64,000 nucleotides of DNA, from contig OU452205.1 of NCBI GenBank assembly GCA_911728435.2, positions 17,738,260-17,802,259 of the forward strand, written 5' to 3'. This document shows, in pieces, positions 11,815 to 22,712 of this stretch (positions are counted from its first letter, which is position 1; every line of letters starts with the position of its first letter). A program made the translations under genes and the position numbers. Origin of the DNA: Apoderus coryli. Lineage: Eukaryota; Arthropoda; Insecta; Coleoptera; Attelabidae. The notes under the pieces were generated by a model. That model made no database searches and had not been told where the DNA came from. It worked only from the letters and a program-made list of their open reading frames with translations.

Positions 11815-12500
11815 CTGGGTGTTTAGTTTGTATATTCAAATGGCAGTACTGTTGCTATAGTTACTGTCACAAGTTTCAAAAATACAAAGTAAAAGTCAAT
11901 TATATGAAATTGAAAAAAGTCTTCAAAATATGTAAGGATATTCAAATCAAGAAAAGTTGGATATGTACGAATGCTACAGTTTGAATAGAAGGAATGCAGC
12001 AAGAGCTCTAAACAGGTATTTTCAAAAGTATCTGGATACGCCAGCCTGGACATGCACTTTTTAATAGATTGAAAAAGAATCTACTTACTTACGGATCGTT
12101 TGAAAAGAAAACCAGAACAAGATGATTTAAAAAAGAATATTCAGTAAATATTCTAATGGAAGTGTTGCTGGAAACCCACGAGTAGAAATAGAAGTTATTA
12201 TTGGTATGCCTAGAGAAACTCCATATTGATTGCAAAAGAAAAACAAACTTAAGCCATACCAGCTGCATATTATCCAAGGTCTTAGATATGGTGACACTGC
12301 GAGACAAGACTTAATTTTTGTTGTTGGTTGTTGGAAAGACTAGAGAAGCTCCTCAGTTCCATCTAAAAGTCCTATGATCTGATAAAACACATTTCACAAA
12401 TTTTGGAATGTGTATTTGGCTGATGAAATCCATACGGTGAAAATATATTTATTTAGAATTTTTCAGCTGGATGTGAAACCAAATTTTTAATGAGTATCCT
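11815..12500 (+). pseudogene. Tc1/IS630-type transposase remnant (DUF4817 class)
   Basis: Strongly eroded and readable only piecewise. A DUF4817-like N-terminus shows as YECYSLNRRNAARALNRYF. A linker YGSFEKK follows, then a second DNA-binding part (NKLKPYQLHIIQGLRYGD) and a KTHFTNFGM patch that corresponds to the FTDEATFTNxG motif around the first catalytic Asp. Related debris occurs at 37115, 38344, 39876-40335 and 56537, pointing to one old family. Confidence 0.5.
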
Positions 12501-13135
12501 CTCGATCAACTTTTTTTGCACATTCTTTAGGGGCCTGTTTTTAAACAGGAGTTGCTCAAATAATTTTTTTCTATATAAAATGCCCACCCTACTTTAAACA
12601 ATTCACATCTTCAATTTTTCCGCACTTATTTATTTACATCCCGTATATTGTATAGTGCCGTCTGGTTGTGCCATAGATTGAATGATTTCATGATGCCAAC
12701 AGCTGCGAACGAGTCATGGTAAGCAATTCAACAGTAAACACTTTAAATGATTTGTTCTTGGCAATAACATAGGTAATCGCTTACCAAGTGAAGATTAATT
12801 AAACAGAAATAAATACTTACTACAGTAATTTAGTTCAAATTTTCTAAAGTAATCCATTTTTGTTTTGTGAGGAGTGAATAAGTGTAGTTTTATAGAAATA
12901 AATAATAATAGTCGGTAGAACGTAAACTGAACACAATAAATTTGTTTAATCAGTTTGTTTTAGTTTAACGAGTCATTTAATGGGTTTTATAAATTTTTAA
13001 AAACAACAAACTGGTATCTGACTTTTATGAGAGTAGAACTAATATAATTATTATAATTTTGAAAACATGTGTTTGCAGAAAAAAGCTAATAAATATATCT
13101 AATAATAGGTAATGTATTAAATCGTAAATACATAC
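12501..13135. other. Cyclase intron, no feature seen
   Basis: AT-rich; I found no ORF, repeat or RNA signal that I can support. Confidence 0.5.
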
Positions 13136-13215
13136 CGCTGCCAACTTATCGAATCTGGCAAATAATTCATTTAGAATTTTCACCAATTCTTGTGCCGTAC
13201 ATTTTGTTGCTAAAA
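13136..13215 (-). CDS. Ac78C-like: Adenylyl cyclase ADCY8/Ac78C-like exon (C1a)
   Basis: An 80-base exon with acceptor AACTTTTAG and donor GTATGT. It completes a Val codon from the exon at 13323-13469, then reads LATKCTAQELVKILNELFAR, FDKLAA, ending at phase 0. This is the conserved C1a helix following the first metal-binding Asp. In vertebrate ADCY8 the same block is S-AQELVRMLNELFARFD, and the match is unambiguous. Confidence 0.93.
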
Positions 13216-13322
13216 CTAAAAGTTAAGACATAAGTAAGAATCAAATTCAGGTTTCCTATAGGTTTCATTATTTAGTTTTGTAATAGGAAACACAGAAAGT
13301 TTTAAATTGTTTTATTTGGTAC

Positions 13323-13469
13323 CTGTAAATCCCTTGATGTCTGCAAACAATATGCTTACATTTTCATATCTATGAATGTAGATTCTGTGGAATAATGGTT
13401 CAAATGCTGAACCCCTTTCATCTTTTTCTATGTCTCTTATCATCTCTTTTGCCACGAAATCCGGCAATA
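13323..13469 (-). CDS. Ac78C-like: Adenylyl cyclase ADCY8/Ac78C-like exon with first catalytic Asp (C1a)
   Basis: A 147-base exon (acceptor ATTGTTTCAG, donor GTACCA). It encodes [19 protein letters not shown] and then [23 protein letters not shown]. The FADIKGF Asp is the first metal ligand of the C1a cyclase domain. [15 protein letters not shown] is the form seen in ADCY8/Ac78C; other isoforms have IYIQRHENV or IYIQKHENV, so I assign it to the Ca2+-stimulated ADCY8 group. Phase 1 in and out matches both neighbours. Confidence 0.95.
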
Positions 13470-14012
13470 CTGAAACAATAAATTATGCAAATTTTGTTGA
13501 AAGATAATTTAGGCCTTTTGTAAACAAATATTTCTCTGAGAATAACTCCATTGTCTCGACACATTTGTGTCAAGCTCTAGCACATGCCTACTTATTCGCG
13601 GATAAATGAATTGATTTTATCATTAAATGAGGTAGTTCCACGTTCAGATAATTTAGAAAAATAAATGCAGTTTTAGCTAACCACTTTCACTTTAATTACA
13701 CCATATATACACATAATATATATAATCCCAGTGGTTCCGTTTCAGCCACATGAAGAAGACACTAAAGTTAAATATCGAAACGTCATGTAAATGAAATTCT
13801 GACAAAAATGCAATATTTAAATTTATAATAATAATAATAACGAAAATAAACATCAGGTACGGAACACAACAGACAGAGAAATAGAGTTTGGTGTTAATGA
13901 AAAGTTTCACGTTCCACGAATAGCTAAAATATCTGACCAAAATAGGTTATGGGATTAGTTAAATCATGTTACGAATATGTTGATGAAATATTATATTTCA
14001 ATAAACACATAC
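13470..14012. other. Cyclase intron
   Basis: No gene. Holds a short run of ATA repeats (about 13829-13842). Confidence 0.5.
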
Positions 14013-14217
14013 CCGATAAAAGCAACTTTTCCTGTTTGTCATTTTCGCTCTGTGTTCTATATCTTGTCTCCATCGATCTATGTGTCTCCAAGAATGCTTT
14101 CCGTTGACCTCTATCTGTCAAATATTTGGTGTACATCCCAGCAAAATTTACACAAATGTAGAGTAAAATGTTAGCGACAATTCTACGAATTTTGCAGGTC
14201 GGACTATCATTACAATC
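14013..14217 (-). CDS. Ac78C-like: Adenylyl cyclase exon: last TM helix of M1 and signalling helix
   Basis: Sixty-eight codons plus one base; acceptor ATCTTTTAG, donor GTATGT. It reads RRIVANILLYICVNFAGMYT, the sixth membrane helix of the first cassette. Then comes KYLTDRGQRKAFLETHRSME and TQSENDKQEKLLLS, the coiled signalling helix leading to the catalytic domain. The DRxQRxAFLETxR and ExxxQExLxLS pattern is diagnostic of ADCY8-type cyclases. The final G joins TA of the next exon to make Val (SVLPDF). Confidence 0.94.
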
Positions 14218-14902
14218 CTAAAAGATTATTTGTTTATTAGAAATCGAGGATATAGATAATTTCAACAAGTTTGTTTGAATGTGTAAATATTCTAATCCTC
14301 AAAATGCTCTGAGTTTTCAAAAATTTTTTATCGTGTTTAAAAAGATTTACACTTTTGCAGTTCATTAGAAGTCATATCAATAGTATTGTAGAATTGTTAA
14401 AGCAACTGGGCACTCTGGCGTAGGGGGGAATAAAACGGCCGACTCTCTGGCTAGACAGGAGGTTGAAACAGAAGTCTAAACCTGCAATTGGCATAGTATC
14501 AAAACTACTAATCTACTTAGATTATATAGTATAATTATTTTTGAGTATCGCAGCTGCATAATTGTTCTATAATATATTTTTTTTATTTCTTACCTTACAA
14601 AGGTAGCAAAACAATAGGTTGGCAGTCACTAACACTAAAAAAATAAGTGGATGTTTTCGAGCTCTTATTTTGTTGAATTTGCAGTAGTTATTTTTAGTTT
14701 TTTTACATTTGTATCATGTAGCTGTCATGAATAGTACGGAATTTATGACCAGAAATAGCTCGAATTTTTAAACTTTGTCATTCTGCATATTTAATTTAAT
14801 AATTTAATTATTAAATGCAAGGTCTAATTATTTTAAGGAAATGAAAATTGTTTTAAAAACTGTGGAGAAAAATATAATCATTTTGTAAAATAAAATACAT
14901 AC
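14218..14902. other. Cyclase intron
   Basis: No ORF of note. It contains a short near-palindrome of ATTTAATTTAATAATTTAATTA type at about 14790-14812. Confidence 0.45.
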
Positions 14903-15090
14903 TGTGACGTAGGTGCCGAAAAACAACTCTATCGAAATAACAATTACATGTCCTATAGCAGACAGACATCCAGCTATCATACACCAACGTAGAGGTAATG
15001 GTAACATCGCATAGGGAACAAAAACCGTAAATAAGACATACCAAACGATATCTTCTTTGATACCAAAGCCGACGCCTTCACCAACAAAAC
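14903..15090 (-). CDS. Ac78C-like: Adenylyl cyclase exon: TM helices of M1
   Basis: Two bases plus 62 codons; acceptor CAATTTCAAG, donor GTATGT. It encodes FVGEGVGFGIKEDIVWYVLF, TVFVPYAMLPLPLRWCMIAG and CLSAIGHVIVISIELFFGTY. These are three hydrophobic segments of the first six-helix membrane cassette. YVLFTxFxxYxMLPLPLxW is shared with ADCY8. The exon ends at phase 0 and links directly to DCNDSP of the next exon. Confidence 0.94.
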
Positions 15091-15359
15091 CTTGAAATTG
15101 AGGAATTATCTAGCATGGTTTCTATAAGATTTTTAACAGCATAATTCTATGAATAATTTATCTATAATTAATAGATTAACTACTTATTCTAGAAGAAAAA
15201 CTCTCTTTTTAATATAATATTTTAATAATATTAGGAAGAGAGATGTAGGTACTATATTTAATATATTACTAAAAAAAGTTACATGCTCATCAGGCGCATA
15301 ACGTAACCGATACGAGATTGAGATGTGAATTTTTCTAAAATGTTGATTATTATAATTAC

Positions 15360-15552
15360 TTTGAGTTGTTAACAACAACCACGTGCATGTAGCTGCCCAA
15401 TGCAAATAATTATTAGCAAAACATCTCCACCAGCCCAATACACAAACAGCAATATTGATTGACATACAACATACTGACCATATGATAGGGTCCGCATGAG
15501 TCGATACGTTCACTTGATTTTCGTGGCTAGCCCACACAATAATTAATGCCAC
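15360..15552 (-). CDS. Ac78C-like: Adenylyl cyclase exon: TM helices of M1
   Basis: Sixty-four codons plus one base; acceptor TTACTATAG, donor GTAATT. It reads VALIIVWASHENQ, then DPIIWSVCCMSINIAVCVLG, WWRCFANNYLHWAATCTWLL and LTTQ: hydrophobic helices of the M1 cassette. The terminal A joins GT of the next exon (Ser). An open frame runs past the donor to 15184, but that part loses hydrophobic pattern and similarity, so the exon ends at 15360. Confidence 0.9.
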
Positions 15553-15840
15553 CTATAGTAAAACAAAGTTATTTCTACTAAAAATATTTAAAAAGATGTT
15601 TAAGTTTTAAAATCAGTTTTTCGCCACTCAATCAAATTATACTGAAACATTAATCTAACATATTATAATAGATGAGTAGAACATTTCCGTAGAGAAAATA
15701 TTGAAAAACTCCGCACTTCGTCATAATTATAGTCAATTATTTCGACAGTTTTAAGTTACATCGATATATTATTTAATTTTGATAAGTGAGGAAAAAATTT
15801 TGCGTCACAGGATAAACTAATTAAAGAATAATTAAATTAC

Positions 15841-16010
15841 CTTTAATAGCAAATCAACTATATTGACAATAATCAACGCTTTTTGCCGCTGTCTATGTGA
15901 ATATCTTAAATACGCCAATTCTAAATGTTTGCATTGGAAGCTATTTGTCAAAGTCGGCCAGTAGATTCCTTTGTACATTAGTCCTTTCTTGAATACCGCG
16001 GCGAATTCAG
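15841..16010 (-). CDS. Ac78C-like: Adenylyl cyclase exon: end of cytosolic N-terminus and first TM helix
   Basis: Two bases plus 56 codons; acceptor GAAATTTCAG, donor GTAATT. It encodes GLMYKGIYWPTLTNSFQCKH, LELAYLRYSHRQRQKAL and IIVNIVDLLLK. The YxGxxxPTLxNSFxxxxLExxYxRYxxxQR arrangement just before the first membrane helix matches ADCY8 (GVIFPTLRNSF). The opening CT joins G of the exon at 20843 to give Ala. Confidence 0.92.
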
Positions 16011-16838
16011 CTGAAATTTCTCTTTATTATTCTTTCAAAAACAATTATTTTTGTATATTTCTCGACTTCAGTTTAACTTGTACATAAACAGATAGGTCAC
16101 ACTGTTAATTATAAATAAACTTTTATTTTTGATGGGCCGAGTTTACGCTCGGTCATTGTCTGTTAATCGTTGATTCAGTGAAAATAATACAATTTTTTTG
16201 TTTATGTAACAAGCTTAACGTTCTGGTTTTCCTTTCAAACTATATGCCATGCTCCTATCCCTAAATGGAAACGTTTCCGAAATATAAGCAACTTTCTGGA
16301 AAATTGGATTATTTGGGTATATTGTATTTAGGTAGCCATGAAACGTCACGAAATATTAAAATTATCTGACATTTAGTTCATATCTAATAAAACGTTTGTT
16401 GTTAACGAACGTGTCGTGAAAATAATTAATTATCCAAATTCAGTTATAATGAACTTATTTATTATTCGTTGAAAATGTGACAAAAATAGAAAAAAACAAC
16501 ATTCAGAAAATTCAATGATATGTTTCCTGATTTACGACCAATAAACATGAGGAAGTTAGCACGAGTACAAAATAATTACATTAATTAAGGGTCAACATTG
16601 AGAGCCAAAAGCCATATTTAGCGAAGGCTAACATAATATTTTTAGCTATTTTATGCAGGTTTTTTTTCTGTAATTTTGTCACATTACCCATGAATAATAA
16701 ACAGATTCATTAAAACTGCATTTGATTAATTACTTTCAAGACATTGTCGTTAATAAACAACAAACGTTTTAAAAGTTAAGCATCAAGTGTAAATTGTTAT
16801 CATTCTGTTGTTTAGTGACATTTTATGACTATGCCTAA
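16011..16838. other. Cyclase intron with an old repeat fragment
   Basis: Non-coding. The stretch 16245-16350 (GCTCCTATCCCTA, TTTAGGTAGCCATGAAACG) resembles part of the dispersed repeat at 26310-26760, in the same orientation. Nothing else is recognisable. Confidence 0.4.
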
Positions 16839-16845
16839 CTTAAAA
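16839..16845. repeat. Target-site duplication, left (7 bp)
   Basis: CTTAAAA, repeated exactly at 18339-18345 on the other side of the P-like element. Confidence 0.85.
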
Positions 16846-18338
16846 CACAGTATAATAAATAATACAGTATTCTGTCTTTCACGTTTGCAAGCCGTCCTGC
16901 GCATATCGTCGCGCATGCCGCCATTATGGGTTACAACGTCAAAATAATCACATTGACGTAGATAGATACAGTTCACTACTGTGTTCAATATATAGTTCAT
17001 TGTCGGCGTGTATGAGATAAATAAATATTGTGTTTAAATCTAAATCTGTGTTTTGTGTTTTTGGTATAGTGTTCGTGAGAATTAAAAGGATTTTATTTTT
17101 ATTAACGTGTCTTTGGATTCATACAATGAATAATCACGGAGGACATGTGTGTGTTGCAAAATGTTGTCCCAATAAGCGGTACACTTGCTCTAAACATTTT
17201 TTTTGCTTCCCCAAAGATCCTGTTAGGTGAGTAATAAGTAAAAATTAAGATAAATACTAGATAATTTTACGTTTATAACAACTATTTGTATAACCGTAAA
17301 ATTTATATTACGAAATGACAGTATCTAATATGTTTTTAAACTAAATACAAGTGAAACATAAACACAAGTTGTCGCGTGGCTAGTTGTTATTTTATTGACA
17401 ATATCATTAAAAAGTTTCAAGAAGTTTTTGCCAAAATTTGCCTTTAAAGTTGCTGTTGTTGTAATTTGTGAATTAAACTACCCGTTTCACTCACTACAAC
17501 GATATTTAAGCGAGTAAATTCCATAAGAGTAACACACAAATCTATTTTCTTTTCTACTGACTTTACTTTAATGAAAAATGTGACGATTTGGGAACTATTT
17601 TAAAAATGTTTCCCTTCAAAGTAGCCTACCGCCTATTCTCAATATTTAACTGTATGTTAAAACACATATTTTACAATTGCTTATCATCGGAGGAGATACG
17701 TACGAACTTTTACTCATTTTCGTTGAAGATTACAGTGAATAAGGGCTATCACGTTTTATATTAGCTAAAAATAGCCACTCTAATTGACTTAAAAAATATT
17801 AAATATTAAATAAAGCGTTTACTATAACTTAACAAAATTAAAAAAAAATTGTTACATTAAAAAAAAACAATAACCCATGGAGACTTCAGCTTTTCGAATT
17901 ATCGACCATTACAGAAAAAAAATTAGATATATCAATTCAACAAACAAAATAAAAGTTAAATTTAGGTTAAGTTAGGAAGCACTGCTTCAACTTTTGTAAA
18001 AATGTCTTTTTTTTACTAATAAAATCTTTATTATTGTTGTGTTTATTATTATTGTTATTAAAAATCACCCAATCATGGCAACATTTAACTGAAAACACCA
18101 CTCAAGGTTGTTTTCAAACACTATGACACACCACAAATATTTCTGAAATTGACAGCGATATTATTATGTACTTAAATATTTTTACAAAAATAAAAATACA
18201 GTACTGTGGTTAGAAACCAAAAACTATAATTATTCTTAGTCAGGACCTGACTTGTAACCCAAAATGGCGACATCTTACGTCACAGTTTTTTTCAAAGTGC
18301 GAACGTGGAGTCGGAATGCTGTACTTATTAATGCTGTG
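16846..18338 (+). mobile_element. P-superfamily-like DNA element, copy A (1493 bp)
   Basis: Begins CACAGTATAATAAATAATAC and ends, inverted, CACAGCATTAATAAGTACAGC: imperfect inverted repeats of about 26 bp starting with CA. It is flanked by the 7-bp duplication CTTAAAA. A first exon encoding the N-terminal half of a THAP zinc finger follows the left end; no further transposase exon is visible, so it is a non-autonomous deletion derivative. It shares most of its length with copy B (22713-24154), but the middle (about 17508-17697) is unrelated to the middle of copy B. Confidence 0.85.
17126..17226 (+). CDS. THAP-domain first exon of a P-like transposase
   Basis: ATG at 17126 gives MNNHGGHVCVAKCCPNKRYT, CSKHFFCFPKDPVR, ending at a consensus donor (GTGAGT). 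The C-x4-C spacing, the FCFPKDP motif and the expected following W fit a THAP (C2CH) DNA-binding finger, of which this is the first half. An open frame extends upstream to 17030 only through non-ATG codons, so I take the ATG. No downstream exon completing the finger is present before the element ends. Confidence 0.7.
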
Positions 18339-18345
18339 CTTAAAA
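18339..18345. repeat. Target-site duplication, right (7 bp)
   Basis: CTTAAAA, second copy of the duplication flanking P-like element A. Confidence 0.85.
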
Positions 18346-18352
18346 TATGACA

Positions 18353-18700
18353 TAAGTAAACTTGATTGTCTTTCAGAATATTAGATAATATACGGGGTAT
18401 TCCATTTGAGAAAATTGACTTATTATGTCTTTTTTATTAGTAGATCACACTACAGTAGCTTTCGACCACCCTATTAACCTTACGGGTGAATCTGTCAGAT
18501 ATTCTTCAACTAATATCAACATTTCAATAATCGGTTTATTGAGGTGACGAAATGACGAGTATTTGCCTTTTGGACCAAAAAAATTCAAAATAATTTTTTT
18601 ATACAAGAACAGTTGAAGATATGTTTAGGAAAGTGTTAAGACAAAATACTCCATAATTATATACAGGGTGTTCTATTTGAAATAAGAAAGTTGGTATCAA
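18353..18700 (+). repeat. Dispersed repeat with ACAGGGTGTTC motif
   Basis: Matches, with many changes, the copy at 38600-39060 (same orientation) and the one at 26310-26760 (inverted). Shared patches include TTTTCAGAATATT, GGAAAGTGTTAA..CAAAATACTCC and GTTCTATTTGAAATAAGAAA. No coding potential. Confidence 0.55.
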
Positions 18701-19456
18701 CTGATGTGCGGAAAAACTTCGAAAGTGTTGCGATTTGGTGGTTACTCTTATTACAAATATTTAGTTTTATTGTGCAATCACTAATTAATTTTTAGTATTT
18801 TGTTTTATTGTACGCAATATTTGAAAGAAAAATAAATTAATAAAAAATATTTTTATTTTTTAAATGAAAATATAGCTTACTATTTTTTAGTATGGGTTTA
18901 GTTTGCCAACTAACTAGTGTCCAAGCAGGACAGGAAATTGAACTAAAGTTTCAGTTTACAAACTACAAATATCAAAGAAAAAACCAATTCTATTAATATA
19001 CAATGAGCTTAAATTACTGCTCTATCCTATATAAATTGTATTTTTATGAGGGAAATATTTGAAGATAAAATGTCTCTATGATCTCTCAAAAAAGTGCATA
19101 AATGTTATTGGGGATTTAATATTAAAATTTGAAAACATGATCCAGATTATACGAATATTGCATTATTCATAATAAAGCGAAGAGTTATCCATAAAGAAGT
19201 AATACAATTCGATGGACAATCATATATACAGGGTGTTCCATTAGAAATAGACTAGTTTTTAATACTTGAATTTTCTAATTGTGTGTATATATGTATAAAA
19301 TAGCACAAATTTAGTAGATGCGGGAAAAAACTAGATTCATTGATTTATTTTTAACGTAGAATTTGAAAATCAAATATAGAGCATTCCATTTAAAAAAATA
19401 GAACTCTGAAACGTTTCATATTTTATACATAAATAATATTTTTAAAATATACCCTA
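18700..19456. other. Non-coding stretch with recurring ACAGGGTGTTCCATT motif
   Basis: The motif recurs at 19225 (ACAGGGTGTTCCATTAGAAA) and in weaker form at 19377 (GAGCATTCCATTTAAAA). No ORF worth calling. Confidence 0.45.
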
Positions 19457-20474
19457 AAGCGGGCAACGTACGGTAAGCGATAATATTATAATATATATGA
19501 TATCTTACATATTACACAAATATCGCTTTGGTTTAAAAAGTGCCAGTCGCCGCGCATGGATGTTATAATGGCTATGGTCGCGTTCATCACAACAGTTGCG
19601 ATCACGTAGTGATCTTTAGAACGATCCATCATTTCGTTGTTCTGCTGAACGCGTTTTTTAGAGATGATGCAACAAAAGTGCAAAGTGTCAAGAACATAAC
19701 CTAATTTATTTGATATTATTATTTGTCATCACAAAGATAAATTTAAAATTATCATTTACGTTTTGTCTAGTGTTTTGTTAAGTTTCTGACAATAATTAAA
19801 AAATGGATCCCATTTATTTATTGCACTGGTTTGTTTTCATAAACATGTTTGTTTTGTTTATTTTATAAATGACATCGCTATAGTAGCATATTTCAAATCT
19901 GATCACCACTGATCAGTGCGTTCAGCAGAAAATTGATGATCGCTCCGGTAGCGATTTGTTGTGATGAACGCGACCAAAATCTATAGCCCGGCGATATATT
20001 TCATGTTTGTACGAATATGCTTTCCGAGCGATTTTTGCGCTATATCTTCACCCCCTCTTACGCCGCAACCAGATGCCAAGGAAGCATACCGGCGTTGTTT
20101 ACATGTTTTGTTTTATTATAATGTGACCTTATAGTATTTGTATATTTTATATGATTACATAACCAGTAGCTTGGTTTTTCTTTTTGGTTAGAAGCAATAG
20201 CTGCTAAAAGATTGTGGCTTTCGGCATCTAATTCTTCTTTTAATGAGCTATCAATGCTATCTAGCAACAAGCCATTAAACTTCACTTTCGCCATTTTTCA
20301 ACTACATCATATAGACCAGCCTACTAAACCCAAAGAAGTAGTCGGTTTAAATTGAAAAATATACATTCTAGTAGTATAGTATAGTAATCTCGCATACCGT
20401 CCGTAGTTATTATATTATAGCAAACTGCAAAACTATAATATATTATATTATGGCTTACCGTCCGTTGCCGGCTT
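19457..20474. mobile_element. TA-flanked MITE-like element (1018 bp)
   Basis: Inverted ends: left AAGCGGGCAACGTACGGTAA then GC-ATAATATTATAATATAT; right, inverted, AAGCCGGCAACGGACGGTAA with a similar AT tail. TA lies on both sides (19455-19456, 20475-20476). Inside is a second inverted pair, GGTCGCGTTCATCACAACA at about 19576 and its complement at about 19957. A 78-codon minus-strand frame (20058-20294, MAKVKFNGLLLDSIDSSLKE) may be a relic of the parent element; I do not recognise it. Confidence 0.75.
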
Positions 20475-20842
20475 TATTTCCCTTCTGTGGAACCCATAAG
20501 TGATTTTTATTTTATATCAAACCATTTAACCACAATTTTCCTTGTTGAATCACGTGAATAACTCTGTATAAATGGGTAAAAATAAAAGAGGAATTGAATG
20601 AGCATTGAAAATATAAAACTTTATTTTGGTTTATAAAGAAAAAGACTGAGATTTGTCAAGACAGGGAAAACATTTAAGTTAACCAAGAAATGATAGACAT
20701 GCCGCTCACTCCTAGGAATATCAATTCTATAATATTTCCAATTTTAGCTTTCTTAATATACCTATAAATTACTGACAGTTATAATATACGCCAAATGAAT
20801 GTATTGTAAAAAATATTTAACTAATAAAAAAACATTTTCTAC
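20475..20842. other. Cyclase intron
   Basis: No feature seen between the MITE and the probable cyclase exon. Confidence 0.5.
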
Positions 20843-21047
20843 CTTTATTTTCCGGCGAATATGAATTATCATCAAAAGTAAACATAGATTTGTCTTTATT
20901 CAGACTTTTACTGTAGGAATCCAATCTATCTTCGAAACTGCTACCAAAATTATTATTCATTGCCACATCCTGACATTCTACCTCATCGTCATTACTTATC
21001 GGAATTGACACCACTGTTTCACTGTTACTGTTATTAATTCCGTTTTC
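20843..21047 (-). CDS. Ac78C-like: Probable adenylyl cyclase exon, variable cytosolic N-terminus
   Basis: Sixty-eight codons plus one base between acceptor TTGATATTGCAG and donor GTAGAA. It encodes an acidic, Ser/Asn-rich stretch (ENGINNSNSETVVSIPISND, DEVECQDVAMNNNFG, DRLDSYSKSLNKDK). There is no recognisable domain, as expected for the poorly conserved N-terminus of membrane cyclases. The final G joins CT of the exon at 15841-16010 to give Ala, so phase is consistent. The donor is weak. The assignment rests on phase and position, not on similarity. Confidence 0.6.
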
Positions 21048-21440
21048 CTGCAATATCAAAAGGAATTACAAATTACTGAAAGTGAGTCATTAATAATCTG
21101 TTGTCGATAGTTCCAAAAACAACATTCTGGCGTAGAGTCTCGTTATTTGATAAAACGTGTAATTGGATAGAGGAATTATAAATTTAAATATGGAAGTGAA
21201 GTTTTAAAATTTAACTTATTTGGAATTTATTTTCATTTTTTTAAATGTAGAAAGTGCTTGAGTAGGAAACATGCCAAGTGAAATTAAATTCCCAAGAGCT
21301 GCACAAAATGTCTAACATTTTTAAAACTACGCGTGGCATTATTATTATTGCCAATTTATTGGGAATTTGTATCACAGATCCGATCCTCATTGGTGAGTTG
21401 TTGTCGGTCGGTCTAGATAAAGTATGGTGCATAAAACAAA

Positions 21441-21543
21441 TTCTAAATATATTTTAACATTATATAACAAATAACAAGTAGCTACATAAAATTCTAAATA
21501 TATTTTAAGATTATATAACAAATAACAAGTAGGTACATAAAAT
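21441..21543. repeat. Direct tandem duplication, 51-bp period
   Basis: TTCTAAATATATTTTAACAT and TTCTAAATATATTTTAAGAT start two near-identical units, each followed by TATATAACAAATAACAAGTA; two substitutions seen by eye. Confidence 0.85.
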
Positions 21544-21956
21544 TAAATCTTTGTTGGAAAGATAATGAATTTTCATTGACGTTTGTTGTATAAATTAGGG
21601 GAATTTTAATTTTATTGTGAGAGTCTTATTGATTCGTCTACACTTAATTATCCCATCCAGAACGCATCCACTGGGACGATTGTGCCTTAGTTTCGATATC
21701 ATAACCCCACGTTTAATTACTTATGTTATCATACGTTTCAAGTTTCAATAGTTCGCTGTTTCTTTTTTGACTTCATTTAGCAACTTACATTACCCGCTGT
21801 TTTTATGTAAAATTAACTTTTACTGTCACGTAAGTTTTATAAGTACCTACCCAAAATAGCTGGAAAATTGGTATAGCATGAGCCAATTGATATGTAAATT
21901 GACGCTTTTGATACTGATTAACTATTCCAATACTTTCAACATAATGAGTCATGAAA

Positions 21957-21995
21957 TATATTGAGCAAAGATTAAATCAATCTTTGCTCAATATA
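21957..21995. repeat. Perfect hairpin, 17-bp arms
   Basis: TATATTGAGCAAAGATT, a five-base loop AAATC, then the exact reverse complement. There is no T-run after it and no gene next to it. Confidence 0.85.
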
Positions 21996-22454
21996 ATCTT
22001 TGATTTTAGTGATTTTAAATTACTGTGGGTTATCGTTAAATGTTCTAGAGTATTTAAAAAGTCATTTAATGGGTCGTTCACAGTACGTTGAAACCGATGT
22101 AGTGTATATATGACAAATTCACTGGAAATTGCTTACACCGACCCTTGTATTATCATTAGAGTAGCCCAACATATTAATCGACGCCGGAATGTGCATATAG
22201 ACAACAAGAATATGGACATACATCGTCGACGTTGAGACGGCACTTAATGACAAATAAGCCAACGTGAAGGCATCGAAAATATATAAGAAACTGTTTCACA
22301 ATTTTTTTAGTTATGTGGTGTTTTATTGGAAGTATTGTTTAGTTTTGTTTGTTTAATCATTATTTATTATTAACAAGTAAGCTGAAAAAATCTTAGAATA
22401 ACAATTAATAATGTTGCTAATCTGGGATTTATTTTGACGACACGTTCGAATATA

Positions 22455-22545
22455 ATCAGAGTTCAACATATCAAAAAGCTTGCTTAAGGCACATCTGTGA
22501 TATACGAAAGTATGAACCTATCGAGTGCCAAATGACTTAATATGT
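22455..22545 (+). pseudogene. LINE reverse-transcriptase crumb
   Basis: Reads VQHIKKACLRHICDIRKYEP with small frame errors. This matches VQKSCLRYIFGIRKYEP in the LINE at 6787-8022. Fewer than 100 bases survive. Confidence 0.6.
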
Positions 22546-22705
22546 AAAATCACCCTGGGCTTGGGATTTCGGGATGCAATCTCGCCCCCTTGCAATTCAT
22601 TAGCTCTAGCCCTATAATAGAACATTTTCATAATGTCAATTGTAGATGGAATTCATTTAAAGAAATGCCCTTATTTCGAATGAATCTATTATTATGCCCA
22701 TTATA

Positions 22706-22712
22706 ACATAAA
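22706..22712. repeat. Target-site duplication, left (7 bp)
   Basis: ACATAAA, repeated exactly at 24155-24161. Confidence 0.85.

Larger units (their letters stand above)
21048..22454. other. Long cyclase intron, left part
   Basis: AT-rich, with the two small repeats listed separately (21441-21543, 21957-21995). No gene seen. Confidence 0.5.

Noticed and set aside
15184..15359. Open frame continuing past the cyclase exon at 15360
   Set aside because: A splice donor at 15360 joins in phase to the next exon, and the extension loses similarity to cyclases; it is intron read-through.
17030..17125. Upstream extension of the THAP frame
   Set aside because: The frame opens on a non-ATG codon and gives a hydrophobic, unconserved stretch; the first ATG is at 17126.
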